A DNA stretch of 64,000 nucleotides from Corbicula japonica (lineage: Eukaryota > Mollusca > Bivalvia > Venerida > Cyrenidae). Location of the stretch: assembly GCA_038501625.1 (NCBI GenBank), contig JAZAYU010000014.1:992001-1056000 (forward strand), given 5' to 3'. Shown one piece after another: positions 36,901-47,237 of this stretch; positions within the stretch are counted from its first letter, which is position 1; each line of letters begins with the position of its first letter. The notes beneath the pieces were generated by a model. It ran no database searches. It was not told the origin of the DNA and saw nothing but the letters and a program-made list of their open reading frames with translations. The position numbers and the translations under genes were made by a program.

Positions 36901-39900
36901 TGATTTACAGTGTAACAAGGATGCAATTTAACGAATTTCGGTCTGACGGGTGATTTTCACACCTTTTCAAGCGATATCCGTGATTTGTATTGTTGAGCAA
37001 TTATCGACCCAAGCTGTTGTGACACGATATGCTCTGTAAGCAATCAGCGGGCGTGTTTGCTTGTAACAAACAGTTTGAGTGATTAAATGTCAAAGGTTTA
37101 AACTTGTATATAATCTAAAACAATTGTGTTGATTGTCATTCTACTTCTGCAATTTAATTCTGCATGATCTTATTCCTATGGCGAATCTTAGTTAATATTT
37201 CAGTAAATTGATATCGGCATTCTGAGCAATTCAGTGAAGGTCACTGAAATCCTCGACGCTCGAGCTCCCTCCTCCAACTCCTCTAACAGCGATGACGAGT
37301 TGGATGTACCAGCCCCCCCTCGCCATACACTTGACGATGCCCTAGACGCACTAGATATCATCCAAGAGTACTGGGAATCACAAGCTGACAGTGAGATCCA
37401 GCTCTCAGCTGTAGCGGCGATGTCTAAAGAACTGATGAACAAAAAGATTCACGTTATGTGCGATCGAAAACAGGCATCACTAGAGAGATTTTCTGGACAG
37501 GCGATTGTTGAAAGTGTGATTGATGAGGGACGTAATGCTTTGTAGAAACTGTGAACCTGAATGTGTTTTACGTTATGCATGTAATTGAAGATTCATGATG
37601 TGCTTTTTTATGTAATTTTTATGTAATTTAAAAATGTGCTATTTATTTAAATGTATTGATTGATCCATGATTTCACAATAAAATACATCGAAATGTTCTA
37701 TTTGCCTTTTTATTTATTGACCTTGACATATAACAGCAATAACACATTACGTCATATAACGACATTGACGATTTGCGACGGTATCAACAACCAAATGTCA
37801 AAAATGCGATACTACGAAAAATGCGATACTACGAATAATCGGCTTGGTCCGATGCCTATTCGTAGTATCGCGACTGGACTGTACATGATAATTTCCAACT
37901 TTCTCACCGAATTCCCCATGTTAATTTAATCATTCCCCAAAAAGCAAAGCGAGTGTCAAACAACCTACTTAAAGTGAACCTCTTGACACACCCATCAAAA
38001 TGCACATCGTGAAACTTGTTGCAAAAGTTTAAGTCAAAACGTGTGGGTCCTTGATTGGTAAGTGTCAATGGTCAGGTGCACAGATTAGCAAACAGTTTCA
38101 CTTGTAATTAGGTTTTTAGTTAGAATGATAAAGAATAATCTTTAAAATGAAATTTAACTTCATTTATTCTTTTAATTTTAAGGTTTTGAGTTTTTGCTCA
38201 ATTTTTGGCTGTTTCATCATTTTTAAACTCTTTAAATTGTGAATTATTTCCTTGTGGGCCTGCGATAAGCTTATATTAAATTAAATTTAAATATCTGAGT
38301 AATTTAGTTATTATTATGATTATACAATAACAATATTTAAAATTAAGATTTCTCAGATATAAAGTATTTTGCCAGTATTTTTGGTAAATATAGGGGTGGT
38401 ATTAACAGACAATTGACTGGCCTAGCTGCATTGCTTTTACTTTGCTTTATTGTAGCATAAACCTGACTAGCAATATAGCCTCATTTTATGTTGATGTCCC
38501 CTTCATTCCAACACTCTGTATTTCTTTTGTCTATGTAATCTTTAGGTGTTTTTTTTTCATAGCACTTATTATCCAAACAAAAAATTAAAACCCTTTTTCA
38601 TAAGCCTTGCTTGTTTGATTGTTTTGGAGAATTACTTATTCTTGCCCCAAGTTCCCTTGTTTTGGTAGGCCAAATTTCTCCCAGGTATTTTCACTTCTAG
38701 TACTCTTTCTTCTTATTATTATACATTTTCAACAAACTTGATGCAAAATAAGTCCATCTGAGATAACTCATTTAAGATTCATTAATAATTTCAATGCAAA
38801 AGAAGTCCAACTTGAGTTGGACTTCTATTGCCCCAATGCAAATTGTTGTTTTGAGATGGACCTGTTTGTTTCTTGGCAACAGTTTCATAAATAGTAAAGA
38901 TGTAGTCATTATTTTTGCACAGAATGTGTACCTTATTGATTAAAGGAATACGTTTGGCTGGATTTCACCAGTACTATGTTATTAAGCGTTACTTATGCAT
39001 CATTTTGACGTATAGAACTTTATTTTATGTTATATATTGACAAAGATATCTCCTGTCAAAGATCCGTTATTTGCAAAATCGGCGGGCATCTATGACCGTC
39101 GCCATGTTTGTTTCCTTTTCGATGCGCGCACCTGCTGATGACGTCATTTACACACTTCCGGTTCGTATCGTTTCCATTTAATGACCGATTCTTATCATTC
39201 TCAACCATGGAATATTCATTCATTTAACAAATATATAATAGTGTATGATTTTGAGCCTGAAAATTCTGAAACTGAATTAGCCAAGATTGAAAGAAACTGC
39301 TTGTTATGCCACCATTAATTACAAAAGAATGGCGATAATTGTAGCACATTTTAACCTTTTTTCTTGTTTAAGAGTAGTGAGGCCAATATATAGGTGTAAA
39401 ATATTTTTCCTGATCGACTTGGCAGATTTTTCGGCCAAAATGCGTTTACTTCGTATATACACGATGTCCTTAAATTGGACGTAAACGTTTGAATTCAGCG
39501 ATCTAGAGTCATTGTTGTATGCGGCATCTGAAGCGATCACATTAACCACTTTTTCATTTTGTATTAACAAGGACCATTGACTTTTTAAAAAAAATGTAAT
39601 ACATAGATCCCTGAAAATACATCTTTCTTGAATTTATTATTCAACAGTCGAATAATTCTTGTTTTCACTAAATTCACATAGTTATGTTTTTCTCCTCGTG
39701 CAAGAAGAATAATTATACGATAATTATACTCGTATCGTTTGCGTAATAGTTACCCGACTTCAGGTGGTCCGCGCATTTAAAAGACACCAACATGCATACT
39801 AATCGGGAGGAGGAGTTTACCCAGAAAAAAAGTAGAGAAATTGATCGTCATTGGATAATTTGCTTTACCGTAACGTTTTTGATCTGTAAATTCATTTGCG

Positions 39901-41834
39901 ACCTGAAGACACAATAACTTTATGACACGACGAATTTGAATAAACGGATGTCGGCGAATTTAGAGCTTGTCAGATATTTGTCTGGGGTTGTAAACGGTTG
40001 GTGTTTCCCACAACAGTGCAAATGGCTCGGGGGGCATTGAGCTGTTTATTGAATATGAAGCCATCCCGACAAAGATTAAAGGCATACCGGCAGATCAATC
40101 GTCCCATATAAGTTTGTCAAGAAATTAAGGCATACCGGTGTCATAATGTCCTGGGGAAGGCCCTGAATTGAATTAATATATTTTTGAAAATTTAAGGGAA
40201 CTTTGAAAGTCACCGAACCCTGACAAATATGAAAATGTTTCAGGCCCGGTTTGATTAAGCTTGTTCATGGTTATTAATTGAAATGCATATTAATCTACAC
40301 GCCGCTAAGCCTGGGGTTGAGTGCAACTCAATACTTCAAAACGAACATTTACTGTAAAATTGTATATTTCTTTCTTAAATCTAATTATAAAATTTAATGT
40401 TGCACACTGAGTGGTACAAGTTTTAACACGCCCGTGTTATTGTTAATTGCCTCTAACTGATACGTTAATCTCACTAGCAAGCTTGCACCGAAGAAGATCG
40501 GGTGACATATTAAAATGGTGTGAAAAAAATTAATTGACATATTTAATTTGAGGAGACGTGAGGGGACAATAGTAAACTCAATGTTAATTTATACTAAAAG
40601 GAAATATTTCAAAGCGATCGTAGCGTATCACATTCTCATTTAACATATTGTCTTCTGAATCCTAGTGAGCGATGCAATTACTTGAGCAAAATGTAAGATA
40701 AGAAGGTAAAAACACTCAATACACTAAAACTATAATGTTATTTTTTCCTATTTGTGCTCCTTTTCAATTTTTTCCCGCATATAGCAATGTTTTCATATAA
40801 ATAAATTTGCCTGCATTCATCTCTGCGTATATTCTTTATGAAACGGAAGTGTGTAAATGACGTCACACCTCGTTGTTTTATCTCTCGCGAGACAACGAGA
40901 TGTCAATAATGGCCGCTCTCATGCTACGCTCAAAAAAACGATTATCAGTGTAATTAAAAGAAAGTTTTACAATTATCGTATTCGTCGTCATCAATTGATT
41001 ACGAAAATTGTATTATTCAAAATACATTTTATCATTTAAACAAAGGTTATAATCAGCCGAACGTATTCCTTTAATGTAAGATTATGTAAAAAAGTGATTT
41101 TGTGAAAAAAATTGACTTGGACCAGTTTTGCGCCAAGCCCTCGCAATACAGTAGTATAATGTTATTTTCATATTTCAAAAATATTATTTTTCATTTTGCC
41201 CGGTGTAGAACTGAGTGACGTCACGCAATGGAGTGGACGACAAAATAAAAAATGAAACAAACGTTTGACAGCCGATTCCAGAATGACTTTTATTGAAGCG
41301 CTATGATTGCAAATAATGGGTTTTCATTTTGTTCAAATGTTTGACTAGCGAAAACTCCGTGCCAATGCTGCAGCTCGAAAATTTTTATAACGCATTAGTG
41401 GGTGGGGTACGAATCCGTTGAATTCCTTGTGTTTATTATATATGTATATAGGGTCCAACGTCATATATGTGGGATCGGGGTGATTATTGAAAAATTCAGG
41501 TTCCCGTGCTTGGACCTCCGGCACCCTGCTGTCGCTCTACCAATTGAGCTACCGAGGCGAACTGACAAGGACCAAATTACCTTTCATGGCATTTCTAGAC
41601 TGTATAATAATAATTCCTTACTTTTGTCACTAAATCCTGAGCAAGTCGAACCTCTGTCAGTCCAACAAAATCTTCATAAGCGTCTAGCCAGCGGTAGATC
41701 CGGCCTCCGGTGACTGTTTTAAGAGCATTGTCAGCGGTGTCATAGCCTGTAATGGACTTGTGTCTAACATGAAGTGTTCTATACGTTCGTGAAACATGAA
41801 AAGACGTTCTTAATATCTTCCGTATAAGTGACAT
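30116..41834 (-). CDS. CCDC51: CCDC51 / MITOK, mitochondrial K+ channel subunit, two coding exons
   Basis: Exon 1 (41834-41622, 71 residues) and exon 2 (30970-30116, 284 residues plus stop) join in phase 0 across a 10.65 kb intron, giving 355 residues (human about 411). The N-terminus is basic and Ser/Thr-rich (MSLIRKILRTSFHVS), as a mitochondrial targeting signal should be. Next comes the family motif YEDFVGLTEVRLAQ and a long coiled coil (about 75-165). RESHEKERARAER (154-166) is followed by transmembrane helix 1 (about 170-188) and a second coiled coil. Transmembrane helix 2 is near the C-terminus (about 328-352). In vertebrates the protein forms the pore of the ATP-sensitive mitochondrial potassium channel in the inner membrane. 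Identity rests on my recall of the family; both halves match in order. The intron is filled with transposons. Confidence 0.9.
30985..31966. mobile_element. 982 bp TIR element (TA target) at the CCDC51 exon 2 acceptor
   Basis: The left end ccgtaatcaccctaaatatt and the right end aatacttagggtgattacgg are inverted repeats flanked by TA on both sides (30983-30984, 31967-31968). Subterminal copies of gtcccaatatttagggt recur in both orientations. The 77-residue minus-strand frame at 31586-31819 has no recognised domain. It is probably a Tc1/mariner-type non-autonomous element. Confidence 0.85.
32030..32530. repeat. Degenerate core-repeat element fragment
   Basis: Contains diverged phrases (ctgtgaccttgtcatttgag, caggaactggggtttt) of the kind seen in the core repeats of molluscan pearl/HINE-like elements. 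Two diverged copies of tactggctgggctag are about 155 bp apart. Confidence 0.4.
32720..32810 (-). repeat. tRNA-derived SINE head
   Basis: On the minus strand it reads tgtagctcaattggtggagc (A-box) and, about 35 bases later, ggggtttgaatgctgg (B-box-like). The stems do not fit a functional tRNA gene, so I call it a SINE promoter region. Confidence 0.5.
32960..33310 (+). repeat. SINE-like repeat, inverted relative to 41200-41575
   Basis: About 340 bases match the reverse complement of 41200-41530 in long blocks: gggtccaacgtcatatatg, ggtggggtacgaatccgt, aatggagtggacgacaaaat. Head-to-head copies about 8 kb apart in one intron could pair in the transcript. Confidence 0.8.
33847..34029. mobile_element. 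Short pogo/Tigger-type MITE
   Basis: Right end gtccgttatagaggggtttc then actg|TA; the left end has the eroded complement (cccctcattacggac). Internal cggacac/gggcac motifs repeat as in other elements of this type. Confidence 0.6.
36726..37881 (+). mobile_element. pogo/Tigger-type element, 1156 bp, internally deleted
   Basis: The ends cagtcgagtcgcgat and atcgcgactggactg are inverted repeats flanked by TA duplications (36724-36725, 37882-37883). Subterminal gatactacgaa motifs repeat. It keeps only the C-terminal part of a transposase frame. Confidence 0.85.
37234..37545 (+). pseudogene. Tigger-like transposase, C-terminal fragment
   Basis: About 103 codons begin in an acidic/serine stretch (SSNSSNSDDELDVPAPP) followed by LDDALDALDIIQEYWES and a short helical end. 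This pattern is common at the C-terminus of pogo/Tigger and jerky-type transposases after the DDE domain. The helix-turn-helix and DDE parts are missing. The identification leans on the pogo-type termini around it. Confidence 0.5.
38943..41070. mobile_element. 2.1 kb TIR element nested near the right end of the 7.1 kb element
   Basis: Ends aaggaatacgtttggctg and cagccgaacgtattcctt are inverted repeats with TA on each side. A second inverted block, gatgacgtcatttacacac / gtgtgtaaatgacgtcac, lies about 200 bp inside each end. The internal frames (39287-39570) on both strands show no domain. Confidence 0.65.
41200..41575 (-). repeat. tRNA-derived SINE next to CCDC51 exon 1
   Basis: On the minus strand it begins cggtagctcaattggtagag (A-box) and a weak B-box (gaggtccaagc), then a body of about 300 bases shared with 32960-33310. 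It ends about 50 bp downstream of the exon 1 donor. Confidence 0.62.
41622..41834 (-). CDS. CCDC51: CCDC51 exon 1
   Basis: The ATG is at 41834-41832. It holds the targeting peptide and the FVGLTEVR motif and ends ...DLVTK at donor GTAAGG (41621-41616). Confidence 0.88.
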
Positions 41835-42814
41835 TTTAGCGAATACCTAACATTTGTAATAAAAACCTATTATTTCTCTTGCTCTTCGTTTTCAGACGCT
41901 TGCGTGATTGGGACGAAACGAGGTATCCCGATAACGCCGTAGACAAGTGTAATAAAACAGTCTAATGGTTTTTGATTGAATTTGAAACAGACGAACAGGG
42001 AAAGTATTTCAGATCATGACTGATCTACTTACCATGAGCAATAAACCAAGTTTTGATGACTAAAATTGAAAATGTTCTTCAATTAATGATAAAAACATTA
42101 CAGTAACTGTGACCTTAACATCTGAAACCAAAAAAGGGGCATAACTTAAAAATATTGGTTGCAGAGTTATGGTTCTTGTTGGAAATGAGTCGTCAGCTGG
42201 CAGAAATCTTCATTCCATTTTTGGTGACCGAAGGTGAAACCATTCTTCAATTATTGATAAACAAAATAATTTTCAGTTAGGAGGAATATACACGTAGGAC
42301 TGTCTCCTCGACCGGCTCCTTTTGTTTTATGTTACTTCATCAGTTTTCTCAGTTAAACATTGGGATTGCGGCGTTAGCTTAGTCTGTTAAGGTTCATACG
42401 GAATGAAAAAAAACATTTAAGAACTACCATTACATAATTTTTATGATTATTTTTAAATGAAATAAAAAATAAAAAGTTTTCGCTTATTTTAACTTTTACC
42501 GTTGTATAACATATTTTTCTCAATACACGTACTTTTTACCAGCAAAATGTATTTCACGATTACTCGGGCTGATTTCACACATCCCGACAGGAAGGGACTT
42601 TAGGCTGACACATTGTTTAATATTGTCAAAACTTATATTCAAACTTATATCTTCTAAATAACTACAGCCTTCACTGTGAGTGACACTATCAAAATGATTG
42701 TGAGCGAGAAATCTTCAGTCATTTAAATCTTATATATTTTAGCGTCCGTTTGCTTGCACTAGATGTACGCTTAAAATCTTTTTACGAACGTCTGTCACAA
42801 AAAGCCTCAACATA
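41835..42814. other. 5' side of CCDC51
   Basis: The promoter should lie here but no motif stands out. 42060-42290 is a degenerate core-repeat element fragment (ctgtgaccttaacatctgaa, ggggcataac). Confidence 0.45.
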
Positions 42815-42943
42815 CATCTGAATCGCTATCACTAGGTACCGAAAATAGCCTCTTTTCGCGAAAATAACACAAGGTGATCGAAAAGAGCCTCTAAAATCAC
42901 TTTTTGTGCACATTTCATAAATTTTGCAATTATAATCGATTTA

Positions 42944-44262
42944 CGAGGGGCGTTCATTAAATAATGAAAATAGGCTTGTAAATGGGAAACCTCTTGATGT
43001 ATATTAATGAAACTACACCAACAAAAAGTACAAAACTAGTAACAATTTTGACGCCAAATATAACCATTACGTCATGACGTCATGTATTGATGACGTCATC
43101 AAAACATGCCGTCAGTTCCTGTTTGGTTCAAAATGGACGTCACCAGAGAAAACCAAAGATTTTACGTCTTCACAAGGCTGCAGCTCGGAGATGAATTGAA
43201 GAAAATTCATGATGATTTATTTATTGTGTATGCAGACCTTGTTGTACCATACAACACATGCGCCAGGTGGGTCAGAGAGTTTAAAGATGGAAGAAAGCTG
43301 TTAACTGATAAGCCACGTCCAGGAGCACCAAAATCGAAGGTGAACGGGGCTTTGATCGAGAATGTAAAAAACCAGATAGACAATGATCCAAATATTTCTG
43401 TTCGTGAAATAAGTTCTGAGTTAGATGTTTCAATTGGTACTGTCCATAAAGTATTACATGAAGAATTAGGGTTGAGAAAGATCTCCGCACGATGGGTACC
43501 CCACGTCTTGACGCCAGAACAGAAGAAAAATCGGGTTTCTTGTGCCAGGCAGCTATTGGACCTGTTTGAACCCAATGGACCTAAACGAATAACAGATGTT
43601 GTCACTGGAGATGAAACTTGGATATACTTTTATGGGATCCCAAACAAACGCTCTAACATGATGTGGCTGGCAAAAAATGACCCCAGTCCCGTGGTTTGTA
43701 AACCAGGTTTTCAGAGTCGGAAGAGGCTTTTTACCATATTTTGTAACCACGAAGGTCCGGTGGCTGTAGACGTTCTACCAGAAAAAGCAACTATGACTGG
43801 TAAATACTACAGAGAAATTGTACTGCCTCAAGTGGTTTCTAAATTGAATGACAGCCGCCCAATCACAGGAACCTCTAGAATTATGATTTTGCATGACAAT
43901 GCCAGTGCCCATAAAACAGGGGCCGTAACTCAGTACCTGTCAGAGAACCGGATTGCAACTCTCCCGCATCCCGCCTATAGTCCTGACCTAGCACCTTGCG
44001 ACTTCTGGTTATTTCCTAAACTGAAAGAACTTTTAGCTGGAAACAAATACAACCGTGCCCAAGACCTGGCAAAAGCAGTAAATTCAGAGTTACGGGGTAT
44101 ACCTAAAGAAGAGTATCGGGAAGCATTTGATAAATGGCGCAGACGACTGCAACTGTGTGTAGAGAGAGGAGTACTTTGAGGGACTGTAAAAAAAATAAAC
44201 CGCATCAGACAATAAACATCAGAGATAATAAGGTAGTTTCATTATTTAATGAACGCCCCTCG
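42944..44262 (+). mobile_element. Complete mariner element, 1319 bp
   Basis: Perfect inverted ends of at least 26 bp (cgaggggcgttcattaaata...) are flanked by TA (42942-42943, 44263-44264). It encodes one full-length transposase. The host sequence also has an unoccupied paralogous copy of the target at about 44435-44470. Everything needed for mobility seems present. Confidence 0.95.
43106..44179 (+). CDS. Mariner transposase, intact, DD34D
   Basis: The enzyme (357 residues) cuts and re-inserts the mariner DNA. The N-terminus holds two helix-turn-helix DNA-binding regions (about 15-115), the second including ISVREISSELDVSIGTVHKV. The WVPHVLTPEQK motif typical of mariners follows. The catalytic triad is complete: Asp in TGDETWIYF, Asp in LHDNASAH, and Asp in SPDLAPCDFWLFPKLK, with 34 residues between the last two. 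The length is normal and there is no frameshift or internal stop. A start at residue 10 (MDVTRENQRF) is also possible and fits the family start better. Intact ends on both sides suggest recent arrival. Confidence 0.96.
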   Translation: MPSVPVWFKMDVTRENQRFYVFTRLQLGDELKKIHDDLFIVYADLVVPYNTCARWVREFKDGRKLLTDKPRPGAPKSKVNGALIENVKNQIDNDPNISVREISSELDVSIGTVHKVLHEELGLRKISARWVPHVLTPEQKKNRVSCARQLLDLFEPNGPKRITDVVTGDETWIYFYGIPNKRSNMMWLAKNDPSPVVCKPGFQSRKRLFTIFCNHEGPVAVDVLPEKATMTGKYYREIVLPQVVSKLNDSRPITGTSRIMILHDNASAHKTGAVTQYLSENRIATLPHPAYSPDLAPCDFWLFPKLKELLAGNKYNRAQDLAKAVNSELRGIPKEEYREAFDKWRRRLQLCVERGVL

Positions 44263-45623
44263 TAGAATGGAAAATAATTTAGATTAATAGAAAAAAAACT
44301 ATAATATTATTGAAAAATTAAGGCCATTTTATTGCAACATAAGCATTTTCAACGACGAAAACAGGCTAATGCGTTATGCAAGGTGATCGAAAAGAGCCTC
44401 TAAAATCACTTTTTGTGCAAATTTAATGAATTTTGCAATAATAATCGATTTATAATGGAAAATAATTTAGATTAATAGAAAAAAACTGTAATATTATTGA
44501 AAAGTTAAATAAGACATGTTTACATTTGTAAGGTTAACAAGGCTCTTTTCGAACAGCGCCTTTTATTTTAGTTGGTAACGAAAAGTGCTCCGAAATAGAA
44601 TCAAATTGTTCTCTACTTTTTCTTTTTTCAGTTTAAGTTCTCTATGCTTACTTTGTTCATTTTAGTGGTCATTAAAGTAACAGTTTAATAAATAAATACA
44701 ATTAATAATGTGTAAATATTTGAAAAGGCAGAATTTTTACTTTCTTACGGCTCTTTTCGTACAGCGGCGAATTGCTATTTTCGTGTAGGAAAATAAATAT
44801 TTAATACAATCAACTTACCCGGTTAAATTATAATACATGTTTTTTCTCGTGTTTTGGTTAATAATAAATTAATAATGTGTAGGCATGCTAAAAATTCGGA
44901 ACCTTTGTGTTTGCATAGTTTATAAAGCTCTTTTCGTTCAGCGCGAGTGCTTTTTTGTTCACAAAAAGAGCTCTATAATATAATCAAAATATTCTCTGTG
45001 TGTTATCGTATTTTATGATATTTTGTAGAAATTCATACTAAAAGTGTTCTAAAACATGTAAGTTACAATGTGATAAATATTAAGTGTTTTAATGTCATAC
45101 ATAGATATTGAATGCTAAAATTGGAGTTTATCTTATTTTTCTATATATGGCCTCGGAAATAAGAACCAATTCATCAAACTTGTAATGTTTGGAAATTTTT
45201 CAATTTAACAGATTTATCAATCATGTGGTTCGCACTATCAGATCATGTTTTCAAGCATTTGAATGCTTCAAACATTCAGGCATCTTGTTTCCACTGCAAA
45301 GATCTCATGTTAAAATGTACAAGACAGTGCTAAGAGATGCCAGACGTGCAAGCAATTTCTGGTAGAAAACTCCGTTTTGAAAAAAAAAATAATTTGCATA
45401 TCGGGCAGCTGAGATGTTCCAGAAATCTAAGTTGTACCATAAGAGTTGTATGTGTCAAAACTAACAGAGGATATCTTGTTATTACTGCATATCCCATTGA
45501 AGATTAATGGAAAAAAGACCGCACACTGTAAGTATTTTATGCTTATATTGAACATGTTATTGTATGTGAATTAAAAATAAATTTAAGTTCTAAGACAACT
45601 CTAATAAACATACCTTTTTAAAA

Positions 45624-46298
45624 TCACTTCTCCATGACGTTCGCACCTCTACTCGCCACCATCATCTCATGAACATCATTTTCATTTATGAAAGTTTTTA
45701 TTAAACACATAACGCAACATAATATTGATTTCCAAAAATTCCCATGATCAGAGATATTTTCGTCAGTTAGAAAGTGACTTATTTCGTGCGCCAATGTGCC
45801 TATGAAATGTGTCTCTGAAACATGATGCCCCACAAATATGTGAATCTGCGGGTTGCTACCGATCAGAGTGTAGCCATAACAAGCGTTGTCTTTTCTTGTA
45901 TGTATTATTTCCAAGTCGGTTTCGAGTGTTTTCCTTTCAGGAAAGAAGGTAAAGAGTTTGCTTAACACAACTCTTGCAAATAAAACACACAAATCATAAT
46001 TAACGTTGCCAGTCCAGCAAATAACACTCTCTGGTTTTATTAATTCTGTAGTATACACACCATTATTTTCTGTCGTAAGTCTAAAATTAGCGTCACAAAT
46101 AAATAAATTTCCGATTCCTGGTGTACATAAAAAGTCTATTGCGTCATTTACGCCTATAATAACATTTGTAATTTGCACACAATTTTCAAATTCTAGTACT
46201 TCCATGTTTTCATATTTTCTTTGTGAATTTTGGCGCCCCCAACAAATATCAACGTGTGCACAAATTATTAATTTACAAGAACGAAGGTATTTGGACAT
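45624..46298 (-). CDS. HExxH metalloprotease-like protein (SprT/WLM-like) carried by the Mutator-like element
   Basis: A 224-residue frame with no intron needed. The only clear motif is near the C-terminus: GTLAHEISHF (HEISH at 171-175) followed ten residues later by SDHGNFWKSI (His185). An HExxH followed by HGxxW/F is the zinc site of SprT-like and WLM-like gluzincins, which in eukaryotes (SPRTN, Wss1) digest proteins crosslinked to DNA. The spacing is shorter than in SPRTN, and the N-terminal 150 residues match nothing I know. There is no signal peptide or transmembrane segment. It is divergent from the OTU/transposase frame, 432 bp away, and lies inside the same TIRs, so it belongs to the element or was captured by it. 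Function is inferred from the motif only. Confidence 0.6.
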   Translation of the reverse strand: MSKYLRSCKLIICAHVDICWGRQNSQRKYENMEVLEFENCVQITNVIIGVNDAIDFLCTPGIGNLFICDANFRLTTENNGVYTTELIKPESVICWTGNVNYDLCVLFARVVLSKLFTFFPERKTLETDLEIIHTRKDNACYGYTLIGSNPQIHIFVGHHVSETHFIGTLAHEISHFLTDENISDHGNFWKSILCCVMCLIKTFINENDVHEMMVASRGANVMEK

Positions 46299-46730
46299 TG
46301 GTCAGATAAAATGTTGATTTATTTACAATGAATTTAATGCAGTGGTTTCTAAATCTGCAAAAGTCATTAAATCGACGAAATTGCGATGAGGCGTGTCTTA
46401 TTTGCGGTCAGGCGTAAAATGCGCTTGATGGAAATAGTCATTTAAATCAGAAAAATGACAAATTAAAATATGTTGGCATTACATCATGGCCCAATGTCGC
46501 AATTTTTAAATTTTGACCACAGATATGAGCTTAGGAGTATTACGACATTTTGAAAATATATAAATATGTATATATTTATATGTTTTTACGATACAGGCAC
46601 TGCGGACAAAGTGACTTGTTTTGCCTGCGGAGTAGTGTGCTAAAAAGGGCCGGTGTGGGAAAGTTGTTTTTGAATAGCGTTCCTTTGGACAATACTATTC
46701 ATTAACTTCAGTCAGCACAAACGAGATCCA

Positions 46731-47237
46731 GTGGCAAATTCGGTACTGAAAGAATATCATGCGTCCACATTAACTGCATTGGAATGTACCGGGGACGGAG
46801 ATTGCATATTCAATGCATTCTCAATATTCTTGGCCGGAAATGAATCGCGAAGTATCGAGTTGCGATACAGGTGTTGTATAGAAATGGTCACTAATAAGGA
46901 GAAAATGCTTCGTCACAAAATGTACCCTAGATCAACTGGTGATCACCCTATATGTTTTAGACCGACGTTTATACACCAAAGCTCTACAACTAAGGCATAT
47001 TCATCCTTTTTGCACGACATTGCTGACAATTTGACAGACACCGAAATCCAAAATTTAATTGTTGGCAGTGACGAAGAGCTGGCATTTAAAAACGCAATTA
47101 AACGGTGTTTTCACGGGTGCAAACACGTGCTGTGTACACGACCCTTGAAGCAAAATATAAACAAATATCTAGAGGACAAAGTTGGTTACCCAATAACCGA
47201 AAGAACAGAAATTCTTAATTCAATATTTGGCGAGTAA
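46731..47237 (+). CDS. OTU-like N-terminus fused to a MULE transposase fragment, internally deleted
   Basis: The 168-residue open frame has two parts. Residues about 15-65 contain ECTGDGDCIFNAFSIFLAG and ELRYRCCIEM: the catalytic Asp and Cys loop and next helix of an OTU cysteine protease, but the C-terminal His is absent. Residues about 75-168 contain FIHQSSTTKAYSSFLHDI, NLIVGSDEELAFKNAI and HVLCTRPLKQNINKYL, typical of the core of Mutator-like transposases, ending IFGE-stop. The join suggests an in-frame internal deletion of a longer OTU-transposase protein. The frame is open upstream of 46731, where the first codon is GTG, with a possible acceptor at about 46705, so the true start is probably spliced. 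Not expected to be an active transposase. Confidence 0.62.
   Translation: MANSVLKEYHASTLTALECTGDGDCIFNAFSIFLAGNESRSIELRYRCCIEMVTNKEKMLRHKMYPRSTGDHPICFRPTFIHQSSTTKAYSSFLHDIADNLTDTEIQNLIVGSDEELAFKNAIKRCFHGCKHVLCTRPLKQNINKYLEDKVGYPITERTEILNSIFGE

Larger units (their letters stand above)
34050..41143. mobile_element. 7.1 kb TIR element of unknown superfamily
   Basis: The ends cgagggcttggcgcaaaact (34050) and its complement (to 41143) are inverted repeats of at least 27 bases with one mismatch, flanked by CAAT on both sides. Motifs tgcaaaa.aagtccaact and agttggacttct recur near 34230-34380 and 38740-38870, some as palindromes. No transposase frame was recognised. Two further TIR elements (36726-37881, 38943-41070) lie inside, so it is at least partly composite. 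It sits wholly within the CCDC51 intron. Confidence 0.6.

Noticed and set aside
39287..39570. Overlapping frames on both strands in the 2.1 kb TIR element
   Set aside because: Neither shows a domain, and AT-rich sequence of this length often stays open by chance.
41505..41575. Functional tRNA gene
   Set aside because: A-box and a weak B-box are present but the acceptor and T stems do not pair; it continues into a repeat shared with 32960, so it is a SINE.
43207..43605. Minus-strand 132-residue frame, also 43975-44205
   Set aside because: Antisense shadow of the mariner transposase.
46006..46317. Plus-strand 103-residue frame
   Set aside because: Antisense shadow of the HExxH protease gene.
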